Source: an uncultured Selenomonadaceae bacterium
GTDB lineage: Bacteria > Bacillota > Negativicutes > Selenomonadales > Selenomonadaceae
DNA length: 64,000 nucleotides
Direction: 5' to 3'
Assembly: GCA_905234195.1 (NCBI GenBank)
Contig: CAJOFR010000012.1
Location: 1 to 64,000, forward strand
The notes under the pieces: generated by a model
Seen by the model: the letters and a program-made list of their open reading frames with translations, nothing else
Databases searched by the model: none
What the model was told of the DNA's origin: nothing
In this document: positions 53,082-61,655 of the stretch, piece by piece
Layout: each line of letters opens with the position of its first letter
Numbering within the stretch: position 1 is the stretch's first letter
Translations under genes and position numbers: made by a program

Positions 53082-53414
53082 TTGTCATTGACAAAAATGC
53101 ACGTAAAGAAAGGCGACACCGTCGTCGTACTTTCGGGTAAAGACAAAGGCAAGCAGGGCAAAATTATCAGTGCCATTCCTAAAAAAAGTCAGGTTGTCGT
53201 TGAGGACGTCAACAAAGTCAAACGCCACACCAAGCCGAGTTTGAAAGCTCCGCAGGGCGGTATCCTCACGAAGGAAATGCCGCTTAACGTCTGCAAGGTT
53301 ATGGTCGTTTGTCCGTCTTGCAACAAGCCCACTCGTATTGGTCATAAGCAGGTTGACGGGAAAAATGTCCGCGTTTGCAAAAAGTGCGGCGAAGTTGTTG
53401 ACTCTGCAAGATAA
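53082..53414 (+). CDS. rplX: Ribosomal protein L24, zinc-ribbon form
   Basis: 110 residues. KOW motif at the start ([20 protein letters not shown]), then [13 protein letters not shown]. The C-terminal part has CPSCNKP and CKKCGEV, a four-cysteine zinc ribbon found in the C+ form of L24. It initiates large-subunit assembly. TTG start behind GGGGAGGG; a second in-frame TTG follows two codons later. Confidence 0.97.
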   Translation: MSLTKMHVKKGDTVVVLSGKDKGKQGKIISAIPKKSQVVVEDVNKVKRHTKPSLKAPQGGILTKEMPLNVCKVMVVCPSCNKPTRIGHKQVDGKNVRVCKKCGEVVDSAR

Positions 53415-53435
53415 TTTTTGGAAAGGAGGGATATT

Positions 53436-53984
53436 GTGAGCAGCAGACTTTTGGAAAAATACAAGGGCGAAGTCGTCAGCGCGTTGATGGAAAAATTTAA
53501 GTACAAGAACGTCATGCAGGTGCCGAAACTCGAAAAAATCGTCATTAACATGGCGGTGGGCGACGCCGTAGGAAATGCGAAGGCTCTCGAAGCAGCGGTA
53601 GGTGATTTGACTTTGATTGCGGGGCAAAAACCCATCGTCACTCGCGCCAAAAAATCTCTCGCGGCGTGGAAACTTCGTAAGGGTATGGCTATCGGTTGCA
53701 AGGTCACATTGCGCGGCGAAAGGATGTACGATTTTCTCGATAAGTTTATGAATATTGCATTGCCTCGCGTGCGTGACTTTCGCGGCGTGAATCGTAATTC
53801 TTTTGACGGGCGCGGCAACTACGCTATCGGCGTGAAAGAGCAGCTCATTTTCCCTGAAATTGATTACGATAAAATTGATAAGATTCGCGGCATGGATATT
53901 ATTATCGTCACTACGGCGCACACAGACGAAGAGTCGCGCGAATTTTTGACGCTTATGGGGATGCCCTTTGCGGCAAATGCTTAA
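53436..53984 (+). CDS. rplE: Ribosomal protein L5
   Basis: 182 residues, binds 5S rRNA and contacts the P-site tRNA. Seen: [40 protein letters not shown] and [23 protein letters not shown] start at 53436 behind AAAGGAGGG; the six residues of frame upstream lie over the ribosome site. Confidence 0.98.
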   Translation: MSSRLLEKYKGEVVSALMEKFKYKNVMQVPKLEKIVINMAVGDAVGNAKALEAAVGDLTLIAGQKPIVTRAKKSLAAWKLRKGMAIGCKVTLRGERMYDFLDKFMNIALPRVRDFRGVNRNSFDGRGNYAIGVKEQLIFPEIDYDKIDKIRGMDIIIVTTAHTDEESREFLTLMGMPFAANA

Positions 53985-53999
53985 GGAAGTGATTATCAA

Positions 54000-54185
54000 A
54001 TGGCAAAGAAAGCTTTAATCGAAAAGTGGTCAAAAGAACCGAAGTACAAAACCCGCCGCTACAATCGTTGCAAAATTTGCGGGCGTCCGCATGGCTATCT
54101 TAGAAAGTTTGAAATGTGCCGTATTTGTTTCCGTGAGCAGAGCTACGCGGGAGCAATTCCTGGCATCACGAAATCCAGTTGGTAA
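54000..54185 (+). CDS. rpsN: Ribosomal protein S14, zinc type
   Basis: 61 residues, the short zinc-binding form (S14 type Z) with [11 protein letters not shown] and CRICFREQ. It belongs to the head of the small subunit. ATG with GGAAGTG upstream, 15 bases after rplE. The zinc form is the standard one in Firmicutes and agrees with the placement of the organism. Confidence 0.98.
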   Translation: MAKKALIEKWSKEPKYKTRRYNRCKICGRPHGYLRKFEMCRICFREQSYAGAIPGITKSSW

Positions 54186-54212
54186 AATTTGAAGGGAGGA
54201 TATCGGTAGCAA

Positions 54213-54611
54213 ATGGCAATGACTGATCCTATTGCGGATATGCTTACGCGCATTCGCAATGCAAATTCTGTCTATCATGACAAAGTTGAAATTCCGGGCT
54301 CGAAGATAAAAACCGCCATTGCGGAGGTCTTGAAGCAGGAAGGGTACATAAGAGACTACACTTTCACGCAGGATAACAAGCAGGGCATCTTGACTGTTTT
54401 TCTTAAGTACGGCGCGAATCGTGAAAAAGTCATTACGGGCATTCAACGCATTTCCAGACCGGGCTTGCGTCAATACACGGGCAAGAAGACTTTGCCGCGC
54501 GTTTTGGGCGGACTCGGTATCGCTGTTATCTCCACTTCAAAGGGGATAATGAGCGACAAACAGGCTCGTAAAGTCGGGCTCGGCGGCGAAGTTATCGCTT
54601 ACGTTTGGTAA
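54213..54611 (+). CDS. rpsH: Ribosomal protein S8
   Basis: 132 residues. Binds the central domain of 16S rRNA and, in some bacteria, represses spc translation. Seen: [20 protein letters not shown] and [20 protein letters not shown], ending [12 protein letters not shown] at 54213; a second ATG two codons later is the alternative. GGGAGGAT lies upstream. Confidence 0.98.
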   Translation: MAMTDPIADMLTRIRNANSVYHDKVEIPGSKIKTAIAEVLKQEGYIRDYTFTQDNKQGILTVFLKYGANREKVITGIQRISRPGLRQYTGKKTLPRVLGGLGIAVISTSKGIMSDKQARKVGLGGEVIAYVW

Positions 54612-54626
54612 TACGGAGGTGCAAAA

Positions 54627-55172
54627 ATGTCAAGAATCGGAAGGGCACCTATTGCAATCCCCGCCGGCGTAACCGTTAATGTCGACGAGAATAATTTGGT
54701 GCAGGTTAAGGGTCCGAAGGGAGAGCTTTCCCGAAAGATCCACCAGGATATGAAAATAAGCATTGAGGGCAATGTTTTGACGGTAACTCGTCCCTCAGAT
54801 GATAAAATGCACAGGAGTATGCACGGACTTTCCCGCACGCTGATTAACAATATGGTGGTCGGCGTGACGCAGGGTTTCACTAAAAATCTTGAAATTGTCG
54901 GCGTCGGTTATCGTGCTGCCAAGCAGGGCAAAAATTTATCTCTTGCTCTCGGCTATTCACACCCCGTTATTATTGAGCCGCCCGCAGGTATCACCCTTGA
55001 GGCTCCTACCGCTACCACAATCACTGTGCACGGCATTGATAAAGAGTTGGTCGGCGCAATAGCCGCTGATATTCGCGGCTGGCGTGAACCCGAACCGTAT
55101 AAGGGCAAGGGTATCAAGTACGCAGGTGAACATATCCGTCGTAAGGAAGGTAAAGCCGGCGGTAAGAAGTAA
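54627..55172 (+). CDS. rplF: Ribosomal protein L6
   Basis: 181 residues, near the sarcin-ricin loop and factor-binding site. Seen: [36 protein letters not shown] and [23 protein letters not shown] behind CGGAGGTG, 15 bases after rpsH. Confidence 0.98.
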   Translation: MSRIGRAPIAIPAGVTVNVDENNLVQVKGPKGELSRKIHQDMKISIEGNVLTVTRPSDDKMHRSMHGLSRTLINNMVVGVTQGFTKNLEIVGVGYRAAKQGKNLSLALGYSHPVIIEPPAGITLEAPTATTITVHGIDKELVGAIAADIRGWREPEPYKGKGIKYAGEHIRRKEGKAGGKK

Positions 55173-55190
55173 TTTAGTGGAGGTCTTAAT

Positions 55191-55550
55191 ATGCTTCTTA
55201 AGGCAGATAAAAAGGAAACGCGCCGTAAAAGGCATTTGCGCGTTCGTAATCGTGTTGCCGGTACTGCCGAGCGTCCTCGTTTGAACGTCTTCCGCAGTCT
55301 CGCTCACATTTACGCGCAGGTTATTGACGACGAAAAAGGTCATACCTTAGTCGCCGCTTCGTCCCTCGATAAAGATTTTGAGGGCTCCGGCGGGAATATC
55401 GAAGGGGCAAAAAAAGTCGGCGCGGCTATAGCTAAAAAAGCTCTCGAAAAAGGTATTAACGAAGTTGTTTTCGATCGTGGCGGCTACATTTATCACGGTC
55501 GTATCGCCGCTCTGGCGCAGGCTGCCCGTGACGGCGGCTTGAAATTCTAA
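55191..55550 (+). CDS. rplR: Ribosomal protein L18
   Basis: 119 residues, binds 5S rRNA together with L5. Seen: [40 protein letters not shown] and [23 protein letters not shown] behind GGAGGTC. Confidence 0.98.
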   Translation: MLLKADKKETRRKRHLRVRNRVAGTAERPRLNVFRSLAHIYAQVIDDEKGHTLVAASSLDKDFEGSGGNIEGAKKVGAAIAKKALEKGINEVVFDRGGYIYHGRIAALAQAARDGGLKF

Positions 55551-55568
55551 GCAAAGGAGGTTGCTTTT

Positions 55569-56078
55569 GTGCCCAGAAATGAAAGATTTGATAATGAGAC
55601 TCCCGAATTTGAAGAGAAGGTAGTTTTTATTAACCGCGTCGCTAAAGTTGTTAAAGGCGGTCGTCGTTTCTCCTTCAGCGCGCTCGTCGTCGTCGGCAAT
55701 CGTAACGGAAAAGTCGGCGTCGGGCTCGGCAAAGCAGCTGAAGTTCCCGAAGCTATCCGCAAGGGCGTGGACGATGCGAAAAAAAATCTCGTCGAAGTCG
55801 CGCTTAAAGAACGTTCCATTCCACACGGCGTTATCGGCGTTTTCGGCGCAGGTCGTGTCATGCTCCGCCCCGCCTCCAAAGGTACAGGCGTCATTGCCGG
55901 CGGCCCCGCGCGCGCAGTGTTGGAACTTGCAGGCGTTCATGATATTTTGACAAAGTCGCTCGGCTCATCCAACCCGAATAATATGGTTCGTGCCACTTTG
56001 GAAGGTCTGAAGATGCTCAAGCGCGCCGAAGTCGTCGCTAACCTGCGCGGCAAGACAGTCGCAGAACTTTTCGTTTAA
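55569..56078 (+). CDS. rpsE: Ribosomal protein S5
   Basis: 169 residues, at the message entry and involved in accuracy. Seen: [20 protein letters not shown] with the spectinomycin loop [26 protein letters not shown] and [19 protein letters not shown] start behind AAAGGAGG. Confidence 0.98.
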   Translation: MPRNERFDNETPEFEEKVVFINRVAKVVKGGRRFSFSALVVVGNRNGKVGVGLGKAAEVPEAIRKGVDDAKKNLVEVALKERSIPHGVIGVFGAGRVMLRPASKGTGVIAGGPARAVLELAGVHDILTKSLGSSNPNNMVRATLEGLKMLKRAEVVANLRGKTVAELFV

Positions 56079-56090
56079 GGAGGGCTTATT

Positions 56091-56276
56091 TTGGCTAAAT
56101 TGAAAGTTACTTTGAGAAGAAGCCTTATCAGCCGTCCCGAAACTCAACGCAAAACGGTAAAGGCTCTCGGCTTGCACAAAATTAATTCCTCTTCCATCTT
56201 GCCTGATTCGCCGTCCGTTCGCGGGCAGATTTTCAAGGTCAAGCACTTGGTCAGCGTAGAGGAAGTTGCGGATTAA
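56091..56276 (+). CDS. rpmD: Ribosomal protein L30
   Basis: 61 residues. Seen: [40 protein letters not shown] and the end [11 protein letters not shown] start behind AAGGAGGG, 12 bases after rpsE. Binds 23S rRNA in the large subunit. Confidence 0.97.
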   Translation: MAKLKVTLRRSLISRPETQRKTVKALGLHKINSSSILPDSPSVRGQIFKVKHLVSVEEVAD

Positions 56277-56290
56277 TTGGAGGTGTCACT

Positions 56291-56731
56291 GTGAATTTAC
56301 ATGAACTTAAACCCGCCGCAGGTTCCCGCAAAGCTGAAGTTCGCGTCGGTCGCGGCACGGGTTCCGGCAGGGGCAAAACTTCCTGTCGCGGTCATAAAGG
56401 GCAGAACTCCCGCTCCGGCGGCGGCGTTCGTCCCGGTTTTGAAGGCGGGCAGATGCCTATTTATCGTCGCCTTCCCAAACGCGGCTTCACGAATATTTGG
56501 GCGAAGGAATATGCTGAAGTCAATGTCGATACTCTGAATCGTTTTGACGACGGCGCGGAAGTCGACGCCGTTGCTCTCGTGGAAGAGGGTATCATTAAAA
56601 ACGTTCGCGACGGGATTAGGATTCTCGGCAAGGGCGAAATTACGAAGAAGTTGACAGTTCGCGCGCAGGGCTTTACAAAAGCTGCCGCTCAAAAAATTGA
56701 AGCGGCGGGCGGTAAAGCTGAGGTAATTTGA
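56291..56731 (+). CDS. rplO: Ribosomal protein L15
   Basis: 146 residues. The basic Gly-rich N-terminus ([20 protein letters not shown]), [16 protein letters not shown] and a C-terminal GGKAEVI are typical. A late assembly protein of the large subunit. GTG start behind TTGGAGGTG. The TGA is one base before the secY start, so translation is coupled. Confidence 0.98.
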   Translation: MNLHELKPAAGSRKAEVRVGRGTGSGRGKTSCRGHKGQNSRSGGGVRPGFEGGQMPIYRRLPKRGFTNIWAKEYAEVNVDTLNRFDDGAEVDAVALVEEGIIKNVRDGIRILGKGEITKKLTVRAQGFTKAAAQKIEAAGGKAEVI

Positions 56732-56732
56732 T

Positions 56733-57989
56733 TTGTTTTCCGCGCTTGCAAATATTTTCAACATACCGGAGCTGCGGCAGAGAATAATTTTCACGCTGAT
56801 AATGTTCGCCGTCTTCAGAATGGGGACGCACATTCCGGTGCCCGGCGTCGATCCTTCGGCAATAGAGCAACTTTTCAACAACGGAAGTTTATTTGGGCTG
56901 CTGGATTTATTTTCCGGCGGCGCGTTCAGTAAATTTTCTATCTTCGCAATGAGTATCACGCCGTATATTAACGCGGCGATTATCATGCAGTTGCTGACGG
57001 TTGTCGTGCCGACTCTTGAACAGTGGTCGAAGGAAGGCGCGGAAGGTCACAAGAAGACGACGCGCGTCACGAGACAATTTACCGTCGTCCTCGCCTTCCT
57101 GCAGGCGGTGGGAATGTCAATCGGATTGAAAGCGGCGATTTTAAATCCCAACCCCGTGAATATTTTAATCATAGCGATAACACTCACGGCAGGGACAACG
57201 CTTTTAATGTGGATAGGCGAACAAATTACGGCTCAAGGTGTGGGCAACGGAATATCATTGATAATTTTCGCGGGGATTGTCGCGGCATTGCCAAAAAATC
57301 TCGCCACGATTTATCAGTACGTCCAGGCGGGCACGATAAATTATTTTAGCGTGTTGCTCTTCGCGGTGATAGCCGTCGCGATGATTGTTTTCGTAATTTT
57401 CGTCGAGGCGGGCTACAGAAGAGTACCGATAACCTATTCGAAAAGAGTTGTCGGCTCGCGGGCGTATGGCGGACACACCAGCCACATTCCACTGAAAGTG
57501 AATCAGGCGGGCGTTATCCCGATAATTTTTGCGTCGTCGGTGCTCATGTTCCCGATAACGGTCGTGCAATTTATCGACGTGCCCTGGGTAAAATCGGTGG
57601 CGGCTTATCTCCAATGGGGGACGCCGTTGCAAACTTCAATCTACGTCGTGCTGATAATTTTTTTCACGTATTTTTATACGGCGGTCACGGTGAAAATTCC
57701 GGACATGGCGGAAAATTTGAAGAAGTACGGCGGATTCGTTCCAGGTATCAGACCGGGACAGCCGACAGCGGATTACATTGACCACGTGCTGACAAGATTG
57801 ACGCTGGCGGGTTCGGTGTTCCTCGCGTTTATTGCGGTGCTCCCAAATTTGATAGCGGGGGCTACGCATATTCAAGGAGTTTATTTCGGCGGCACGGCAC
57901 TCTTGATTGTCGTGAGCGTCGGGCTCCACACAATGAAACAAATCGAAGCGATGGTCGTTATGCGGCACTATGAAGGCTTCATGAAATAA
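56733..57989 (+). CDS. secY: Preprotein translocase subunit SecY
   Basis: 418 residues with ten membrane helices, the channel of the Sec translocon. Seen: FRMGTHIPVPGVDPSAIEQL, the plug-adjacent FSIFAMSITPYINAAIIMQL, and the cytoplasmic loop with RRVPITYSKRVVGSRAYGG. TTG start behind GAGGTAATT. The stop is followed by a heptamer array pair before adk. Confidence 0.98.
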   Translation: MFSALANIFNIPELRQRIIFTLIMFAVFRMGTHIPVPGVDPSAIEQLFNNGSLFGLLDLFSGGAFSKFSIFAMSITPYINAAIIMQLLTVVVPTLEQWSKEGAEGHKKTTRVTRQFTVVLAFLQAVGMSIGLKAAILNPNPVNILIIAITLTAGTTLLMWIGEQITAQGVGNGISLIIFAGIVAALPKNLATIYQYVQAGTINYFSVLLFAVIAVAMIVFVIFVEAGYRRVPITYSKRVVGSRAYGGHTSHIPLKVNQAGVIPIIFASSVLMFPITVVQFIDVPWVKSVAAYLQWGTPLQTSIYVVLIIFFTYFYTAVTVKIPDMAENLKKYGGFVPGIRPGQPTADYIDHVLTRLTLAGSVFLAFIAVLPNLIAGATHIQGVYFGGTALLIVVSVGLHTMKQIEAMVVMRHYEGFMK

Positions 57990-58064
57990 GTGGAAAGGGA
58001 CTAGGGGCTAGCGGTTAGAGAAGAACTAATCCCTATCCCCTAATCCCTAATCTCTAATCCCTTA
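57988..58064. repeat. Heptamer array pair between secY and adk
   Basis: G-rich units (AAAGGGA, CTAGGGG, CTAGCGG, TTAGAGA) at 57988-58023 start at the secY stop; C-rich units (CTATCCC, CTAATCC, CTAATCT, CTAATCC) at 58025-58064 end close to the adk ribosome site. The pair could form a long imperfect hairpin in the message. Confidence 0.85.
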
Positions 58065-58082
58065 GAAGAGGAGGAACTTTGA

Positions 58083-58736
58083 ATGCAACTTTTATTGATG
58101 GGACCTCCTGGTGCCGGAAAAGGTACGCAGGCGGCCGAACTTGTTAAAAAATTTTCCATACCGCAAATTTCTACCGGCGATATGTTTCGCGCGGCAGTGA
58201 AAGAGGGTACGGAACTCGGAAAAAAGGCGGAGGCTTGCATGAAATCCGGTACGCTCGTCCCCGACGAAGTGACTATCGGAATTGTGCGCGAAAGACTGGC
58301 GAAGGATGACTGCAAAAACGGTTTTATCTTGGACGGTTTTCCGCGTACGGTGGAGCAGGCGGACGCACTCGCAAAAATTCTTGACGAACTCGGAAAAAAA
58401 CTCACTCGCGTTTTGAATATTCATGTGCCGGCGGAAGATTTAATCGAACGCGCCGTCGGACGCAGGATCTGCAAGGGATGCGGTGCAACTTATCATGTCA
58501 AGTTCAATCCGCCGAAAAAAAATTCCACTTGCGATAATTGCGGCGGCGAACTCTATCAGCGCGCTGACGATAACGAGCAGACAATGACGACGCGCCTCAG
58601 CACTTACGAAAGTTCAACGCGCCCGCTGATTGATTATTACAAAAAAGTTGGAGTTTACACCGAAATTGACGGCAGACAACCTATCGCGAAAGTCACTGAA
58701 GATCTCGTGAAAGTTTTGTCGTCGGTGAAAGATTGA
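58083..58736 (+). CDS. adk: Adenylate kinase, zinc-lid form
   Basis: 217 residues. Converts AMP and ATP to two ADP. Seen: the P-loop [27 protein letters not shown], and a lid with CKGCGATYH...CDNCGGEL whose four cysteines bind zinc, as in Gram-positive enzymes. ATG behind GAGGAGG. In most Firmicutes map follows; here infA comes next, 10 bases later. Confidence 0.98.
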   Translation: MQLLLMGPPGAGKGTQAAELVKKFSIPQISTGDMFRAAVKEGTELGKKAEACMKSGTLVPDEVTIGIVRERLAKDDCKNGFILDGFPRTVEQADALAKILDELGKKLTRVLNIHVPAEDLIERAVGRRICKGCGATYHVKFNPPKKNSTCDNCGGELYQRADDNEQTMTTRLSTYESSTRPLIDYYKKVGVYTEIDGRQPIAKVTEDLVKVLSSVKD

Positions 58737-58746
58737 GGTTGCGGCA

Positions 58747-58965
58747 ATGTCAAAGCAAGATGTAATCGAAGTTGAAGGAAAAGTGCTTGAGGCTCTGCCT
58801 AACGCAATGTTTCAAGTCCAGCTGGAAAACGGGCACACGGTTTTAGCGCACGTTTCGGGAAAAATTCGCATGAACTTTATCAGAATTTTGCCGGGCGATA
58901 AAGTTACAATCGAGTTGACGCCGTACGATTTAACCAGAGGACGAATTACCTATCGCTTTAAGTAG
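58747..58965 (+). CDS. infA: Translation initiation factor IF-1
   Basis: 72 residues, exact family length, single OB fold: [40 protein letters not shown] and the end [10 protein letters not shown]. It blocks the A site during initiation. The ATG is preceded by TGAGGTTGCGGC, whose GAGG overlaps the adk stop. It is followed by an unrelated hydrolase gene, not by rpmJ as usual. Confidence 0.98.
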   Translation: MSKQDVIEVEGKVLEALPNAMFQVQLENGHTVLAHVSGKIRMNFIRILPGDKVTIELTPYDLTRGRITYRFK

Positions 58966-58995
58966 AAAATTTTTGTGACGTTTGGAGGGAAGAGC

Positions 58996-59796
58996 ATGCA
59001 GTTGTTTATCGGCAAGAAAGTTGGAGTCAGCGAAGAGGAAAAAAATCTCTCCTACTACAAATTTTTTGAGCGCGCGCTTGCAAAAATTCCCGAAGAGAAA
59101 ATTAATTTGCTCGACGCGCCGTCAAAAATTCCTGCGGTTCCTTTTGAGCAACGCAATTTATTTTTGACAGGCGAAGATAAAAATTTTTGTCAAATTGGTT
59201 ACGGAGTGGCGGCTGACGGCACGGGCTTTGTCTGCAATGAAACTTATATGCCGAACGTCACCGGCGAGATGCTTGATTGGTGGTTCCCGTGGCACAGCGT
59301 CGGTTCAGATCTGCGCTACAAAATTTGGGACAACGAGGATCATTATTTCGCGCGCGCGGATAACGCCGCTTATGTCTGCGATAAAAATATTCCGGTGAAT
59401 CGGAAGACGTGGGGCGTCAATCACTACATTCTTGAGGATATTGGCAACGGTCCGAGCTTCATTAAGCTCTGTTTCAAAAGTCCTGCCGCTTTCGGTTTCG
59501 ACGAAAAACTTGTCGGCGCGGAAAAATGTCAGTCGCTGGTTTGCGGGATTGGCGCGGGGGAATGCGCGGCGGCTATGGTGCACAAGTGGTATCCTCACGA
59601 AGGCGGCGTTATGTTCTGTTCGCGGTTTTGGATTGGATTTGCCGAAGTCGACGGAAAAATTATGAAGGCTTTGCCCGCCGGCGTGAAAGTTCCCGTTGAA
59701 GTTCCGCGCGGCTTGTTCGCGCATAACATCAAAGAATTTTCAAACCTTGCGGCGATTTTGCCGGAGGTTTACGCGGAAAATGCGGACAACTTCTAG
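58996..59796 (+). CDS. Phloretin/diacetylphloroglucinol-hydrolase-like protein (PhlG family)
   Basis: 266 residues. The segments EMLDWWFPWHSVGSDLRYKI, DNEDHYFA, VHKWYPHEGGVMFCSRFWIG and the late AHNIKEF match what I know of the DAPG hydrolase (PhlG) and phloretin hydrolase family, zinc enzymes that cut a carbon-carbon bond in acylated phloroglucinols. PhlG uses a His...His-x3-Glu set of ligands; here His100, and His243/Glu247 have the same spacing (143 against 141, and 4). ATG 58996 behind GGAGGG. It lies between infA and rpmJ on the coding strand, a place where no such gene is known to me. Substrate is not predictable; gut flavonoid breakdown is one possibility. Confidence 0.75.
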   Translation: MQLFIGKKVGVSEEEKNLSYYKFFERALAKIPEEKINLLDAPSKIPAVPFEQRNLFLTGEDKNFCQIGYGVAADGTGFVCNETYMPNVTGEMLDWWFPWHSVGSDLRYKIWDNEDHYFARADNAAYVCDKNIPVNRKTWGVNHYILEDIGNGPSFIKLCFKSPAAFGFDEKLVGAEKCQSLVCGIGAGECAAAMVHKWYPHEGGVMFCSRFWIGFAEVDGKIMKALPAGVKVPVEVPRGLFAHNIKEFSNLAAILPEVYAENADNF

Positions 59797-59840
59797 AAAA
59801 ATGTTTTTGGAAAAAATTTTTGGATTGAAAAAAATTTTAG

Positions 59841-59869
59841 TAGACAGTTTGGAAAAAAAATGGTACATT
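59841..59869 (+). promoter_or_regulatory. Candidate internal promoter before rpmJ
   Basis: TAGACA (59841-59846), 17-base spacer, TACATT (59864-59869), in the AT-rich 98-base gap after the hydrolase gene. It could restart transcription of the alpha operon. Confidence 0.5.
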
Positions 59870-59894
59870 ATCGACTTGTTGGGAGGCGGAAATT

Positions 59895-60008
59895 TTGAAA
59901 GTAAAGCCGTCGGTTAAGCGTCTTTGTGACAAATGTAAAATCATTAAGCGCAAAGGTCGCGTCATGGTAATTTGTGAAAATCCCAAGCATAAACAGCGTC
60001 AGGGATAA
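59895..60008 (+). CDS. rpmJ: Ribosomal protein L36, zinc type
   Basis: 37 residues, too short for routine frame lists: [20 protein letters not shown], then [16 protein letters not shown]. Cys-x2-Cys, a later Cys and a His form the zinc site of the C+ form. TTG start behind GGGAGGC. It precedes rpsM by 26 bases. The smallest ribosomal protein, at the base of the large-subunit stalk region. Confidence 0.97.
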   Translation: MKVKPSVKRLCDKCKIIKRKGRVMVICENPKHKQRQG

Positions 60009-60034
60009 AATTTTTTTTAGGAGGTGAAAAATTT

Positions 60035-60406
60035 ATGGCACGTATAGCCGGTGTAGATTTGCCACGTGATAAGAGAATCGAATACGCTTTGACGTATATT
60101 TTTGGTATTGGGTTGCCGTCGTCGCAAAAAATTTTGGAGATGACCGGAATTAATCCGGATACCCGCACAAGAGACCTCACGGATGACGAAGTTGTTAAGC
60201 TTCGTGATGCCATCGATCATAATTTTGTGGTTGAAGGTGACCTTCGCCGCGATATTCAGATGGACATTAAGCGACTCATTGATATTGGCTGTTATCGCGG
60301 ACGCCGCCACCGCCTCGGTCTTCCTGTTCGCGGGCAAAACACCAAGAACAATGCAAGAACTCGTAAAGGTCCCAAGAAACTTGTACAGGGCAAGAAGAAA
60401 GATTAA
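60035..60406 (+). CDS. rpsM: Ribosomal protein S13
   Basis: 123 residues, forms inter-subunit bridges from the head. Seen: [33 protein letters not shown] and the basic end [20 protein letters not shown] behind TAGGAGGTG. The stop TAA runs into a heptamer-like stretch and then composite repeat copy C. Confidence 0.98.
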   Translation: MARIAGVDLPRDKRIEYALTYIFGIGLPSSQKILEMTGINPDTRTRDLTDDEVVKLRDAIDHNFVVEGDLRRDIQMDIKRLIDIGCYRGRRHRLGLPVRGQNTKNNARTRKGPKKLVQGKKKD

Positions 60407-60560
60407 TTCTAGGGATTAAAGATTTTTTCTCCAAAAGTTTTTTAGATTTACTTTTCTTTTTTAGAAAAAGAAAAGTAACAAAAGAAAAATCGCCCGCTGA
60501 GATTGCATCACGCAATCAGCGCGGGCAAGGCCGTCATCCATGACGGCCACTTCAAAAAAT
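60406..60560 (+). repeat. Composite hairpin repeat, copy C, inside the alpha operon
   Basis: A short heptamer stretch (CTAGGGATTAAAGA, 60409-60422) precedes hairpin 1 (60448-60478, TTACTTTTCTTTTT paired with its complement), hairpin 2 (60492-60526, inner stem GATTGC/GCAATC with loop ATCAC) and hairpin 3 (60529-60548, GGCCGTCA/TGACGGCC). Compared with copies A and B the stems carry paired changes while the ATCAC loop is constant. It fills the 202-base gap between rpsM and rpsK, in the direction of transcription. Confidence 0.85.
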
Positions 60561-60608
60561 TTTTTGAGAAAATTTCAGGCGATTAGCAGAAAGAGGAGGA
60601 TCAAGTAG

Positions 60609-61001
60609 GTGGCAACAAAAAGAACGGTTCGTTCAAAGAAAAAAGTTCGCAAGAATATAGAATCGGGCGTGGCGCATATCAGCTCCACTTTTAATAATAC
60701 GATTGTTACAATCACCGACAAAAGCGGTAATGCGCTTTCATGGGCAAGCGCGGGCGGTCTCGGTTTTCGCGGTTCACGCAAAAGCACCCCGTTCGCCGCT
60801 CAACAGGCAGCAGAGGTCGCGGCAAAGGCGGCTCAGGAACACGGCTTGAAAACGGTTGAAGTTTACGTCAAAGGACCCGGCGCAGGTCGTGAGGCGGCCA
60901 TTCGTTCACTGCAGGCGACAGGGCTTGAAGTCAATATGATTAAGGACGTTACTCCTATTCCGCACAACGGTTGCCGTCCGCCTAAGCGCAGAAGAGTTTA
61001 A
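60609..61001 (+). CDS. rpsK: Ribosomal protein S11
   Basis: 130 residues, platform of the small subunit, near the message exit. Seen: [40 protein letters not shown] and the end [16 protein letters not shown] start behind AGAGGAGGATC. It lies 202 bases after rpsM because composite repeat copy C has entered the gap. Confidence 0.98.
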   Translation: MATKRTVRSKKKVRKNIESGVAHISSTFNNTIVTITDKSGNALSWASAGGLGFRGSRKSTPFAAQQAAEVAAKAAQEHGLKTVEVYVKGPGAGREAAIRSLQATGLEVNMIKDVTPIPHNGCRPPKRRRV

Positions 61002-61016
61002 TGGAGGTGAAATTTT

Positions 61017-61610
61017 ATGGCAATCGACAGAACACCAATTTTGAAACGCTGCAGGGCTTTGGGGATTGAGGCGGCTATTGTCGGCAAGGCGCGTACTTCC
61101 AAACGTCAGCCCCGCCGTTCGATGCGTAAAGTCAGCGAATACGGTCTGCAGCTCAAGGAAAAACAGAAGGCTAAGTTTATTTACGGCGTGTTGGAGCGTC
61201 AGTTCCGCAAGTATTACGAAAAGGCAAAGACGATGTCCGGCGTCACCGGCGAAAATCTTTTGATTTTGTTGGAGCGCAGGATAGATAACGTTGTATTTCG
61301 TCTCGGCTTGGCGAATACCCGCAGGCAGGCAAGGCAAATTGTTCGTCACGGACACATTACGGTTAATGGCAAGCGTTTGGATATTCCTTCCGCTCTCGTC
61401 CATGTCGGCGATGTCATTGAAGTCTGCGAAAAAAGTCAGAGTAACGAGCTGTTTAAAATGCTCAAGGAAACTAATAACGCATTGAGTGCGCCGGCGTGGC
61501 TGGAGGCAGATCAAGCAAACCTTAAGGGTAGCGTTGTCAGGTTCCCCAGCCGCGACGAAATAGATATTCCCGTTAATGAACAGTCGATAATCGAGCTTTA
61601 TTCCAGGTGA
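61017..61610 (+). CDS. rpsD: Ribosomal protein S4, zinc-free form
   Basis: 197 residues. A primary 16S-binding protein that nucleates the small subunit and, in several bacteria, represses its own message. Seen: RRSMRKVSEYGLQLKEKQKA, the S4 RNA-binding fold NVVFRLGLANTRRQARQIVR, and GHITVNGKRLDIPS. The N-terminal zinc cysteines of the C+ form are absent. ATG behind ATGGAGGTG, directly following rpsK, as in the alpha operon. Confidence 0.98.
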   Translation: MAIDRTPILKRCRALGIEAAIVGKARTSKRQPRRSMRKVSEYGLQLKEKQKAKFIYGVLERQFRKYYEKAKTMSGVTGENLLILLERRIDNVVFRLGLANTRRQARQIVRHGHITVNGKRLDIPSALVHVGDVIEVCEKSQSNELFKMLKETNNALSAPAWLEADQANLKGSVVRFPSRDEIDIPVNEQSIIELYSR

Positions 61611-61614
61611 TAAT

Positions 61615-61647
61615 CTGCCGTAGTAGGGGTTACAAAACGGCAGGAGG
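61615..61647 (+). promoter_or_regulatory. Hairpin overlapping the rpoA ribosome-binding site
   Basis: CTGCCG (61615-61620) pairs with CGGCAG (61638-61643) across a 17-base loop. The 3' arm shares its last two bases with AGGAGG (61642-61647), 8 bases before the rpoA ATG, so folding would hinder ribosome access. A site for feedback by S4 or another ribosomal protein is conceivable. Confidence 0.5.
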
Positions 61648-61655
61648 TTTTCCGA

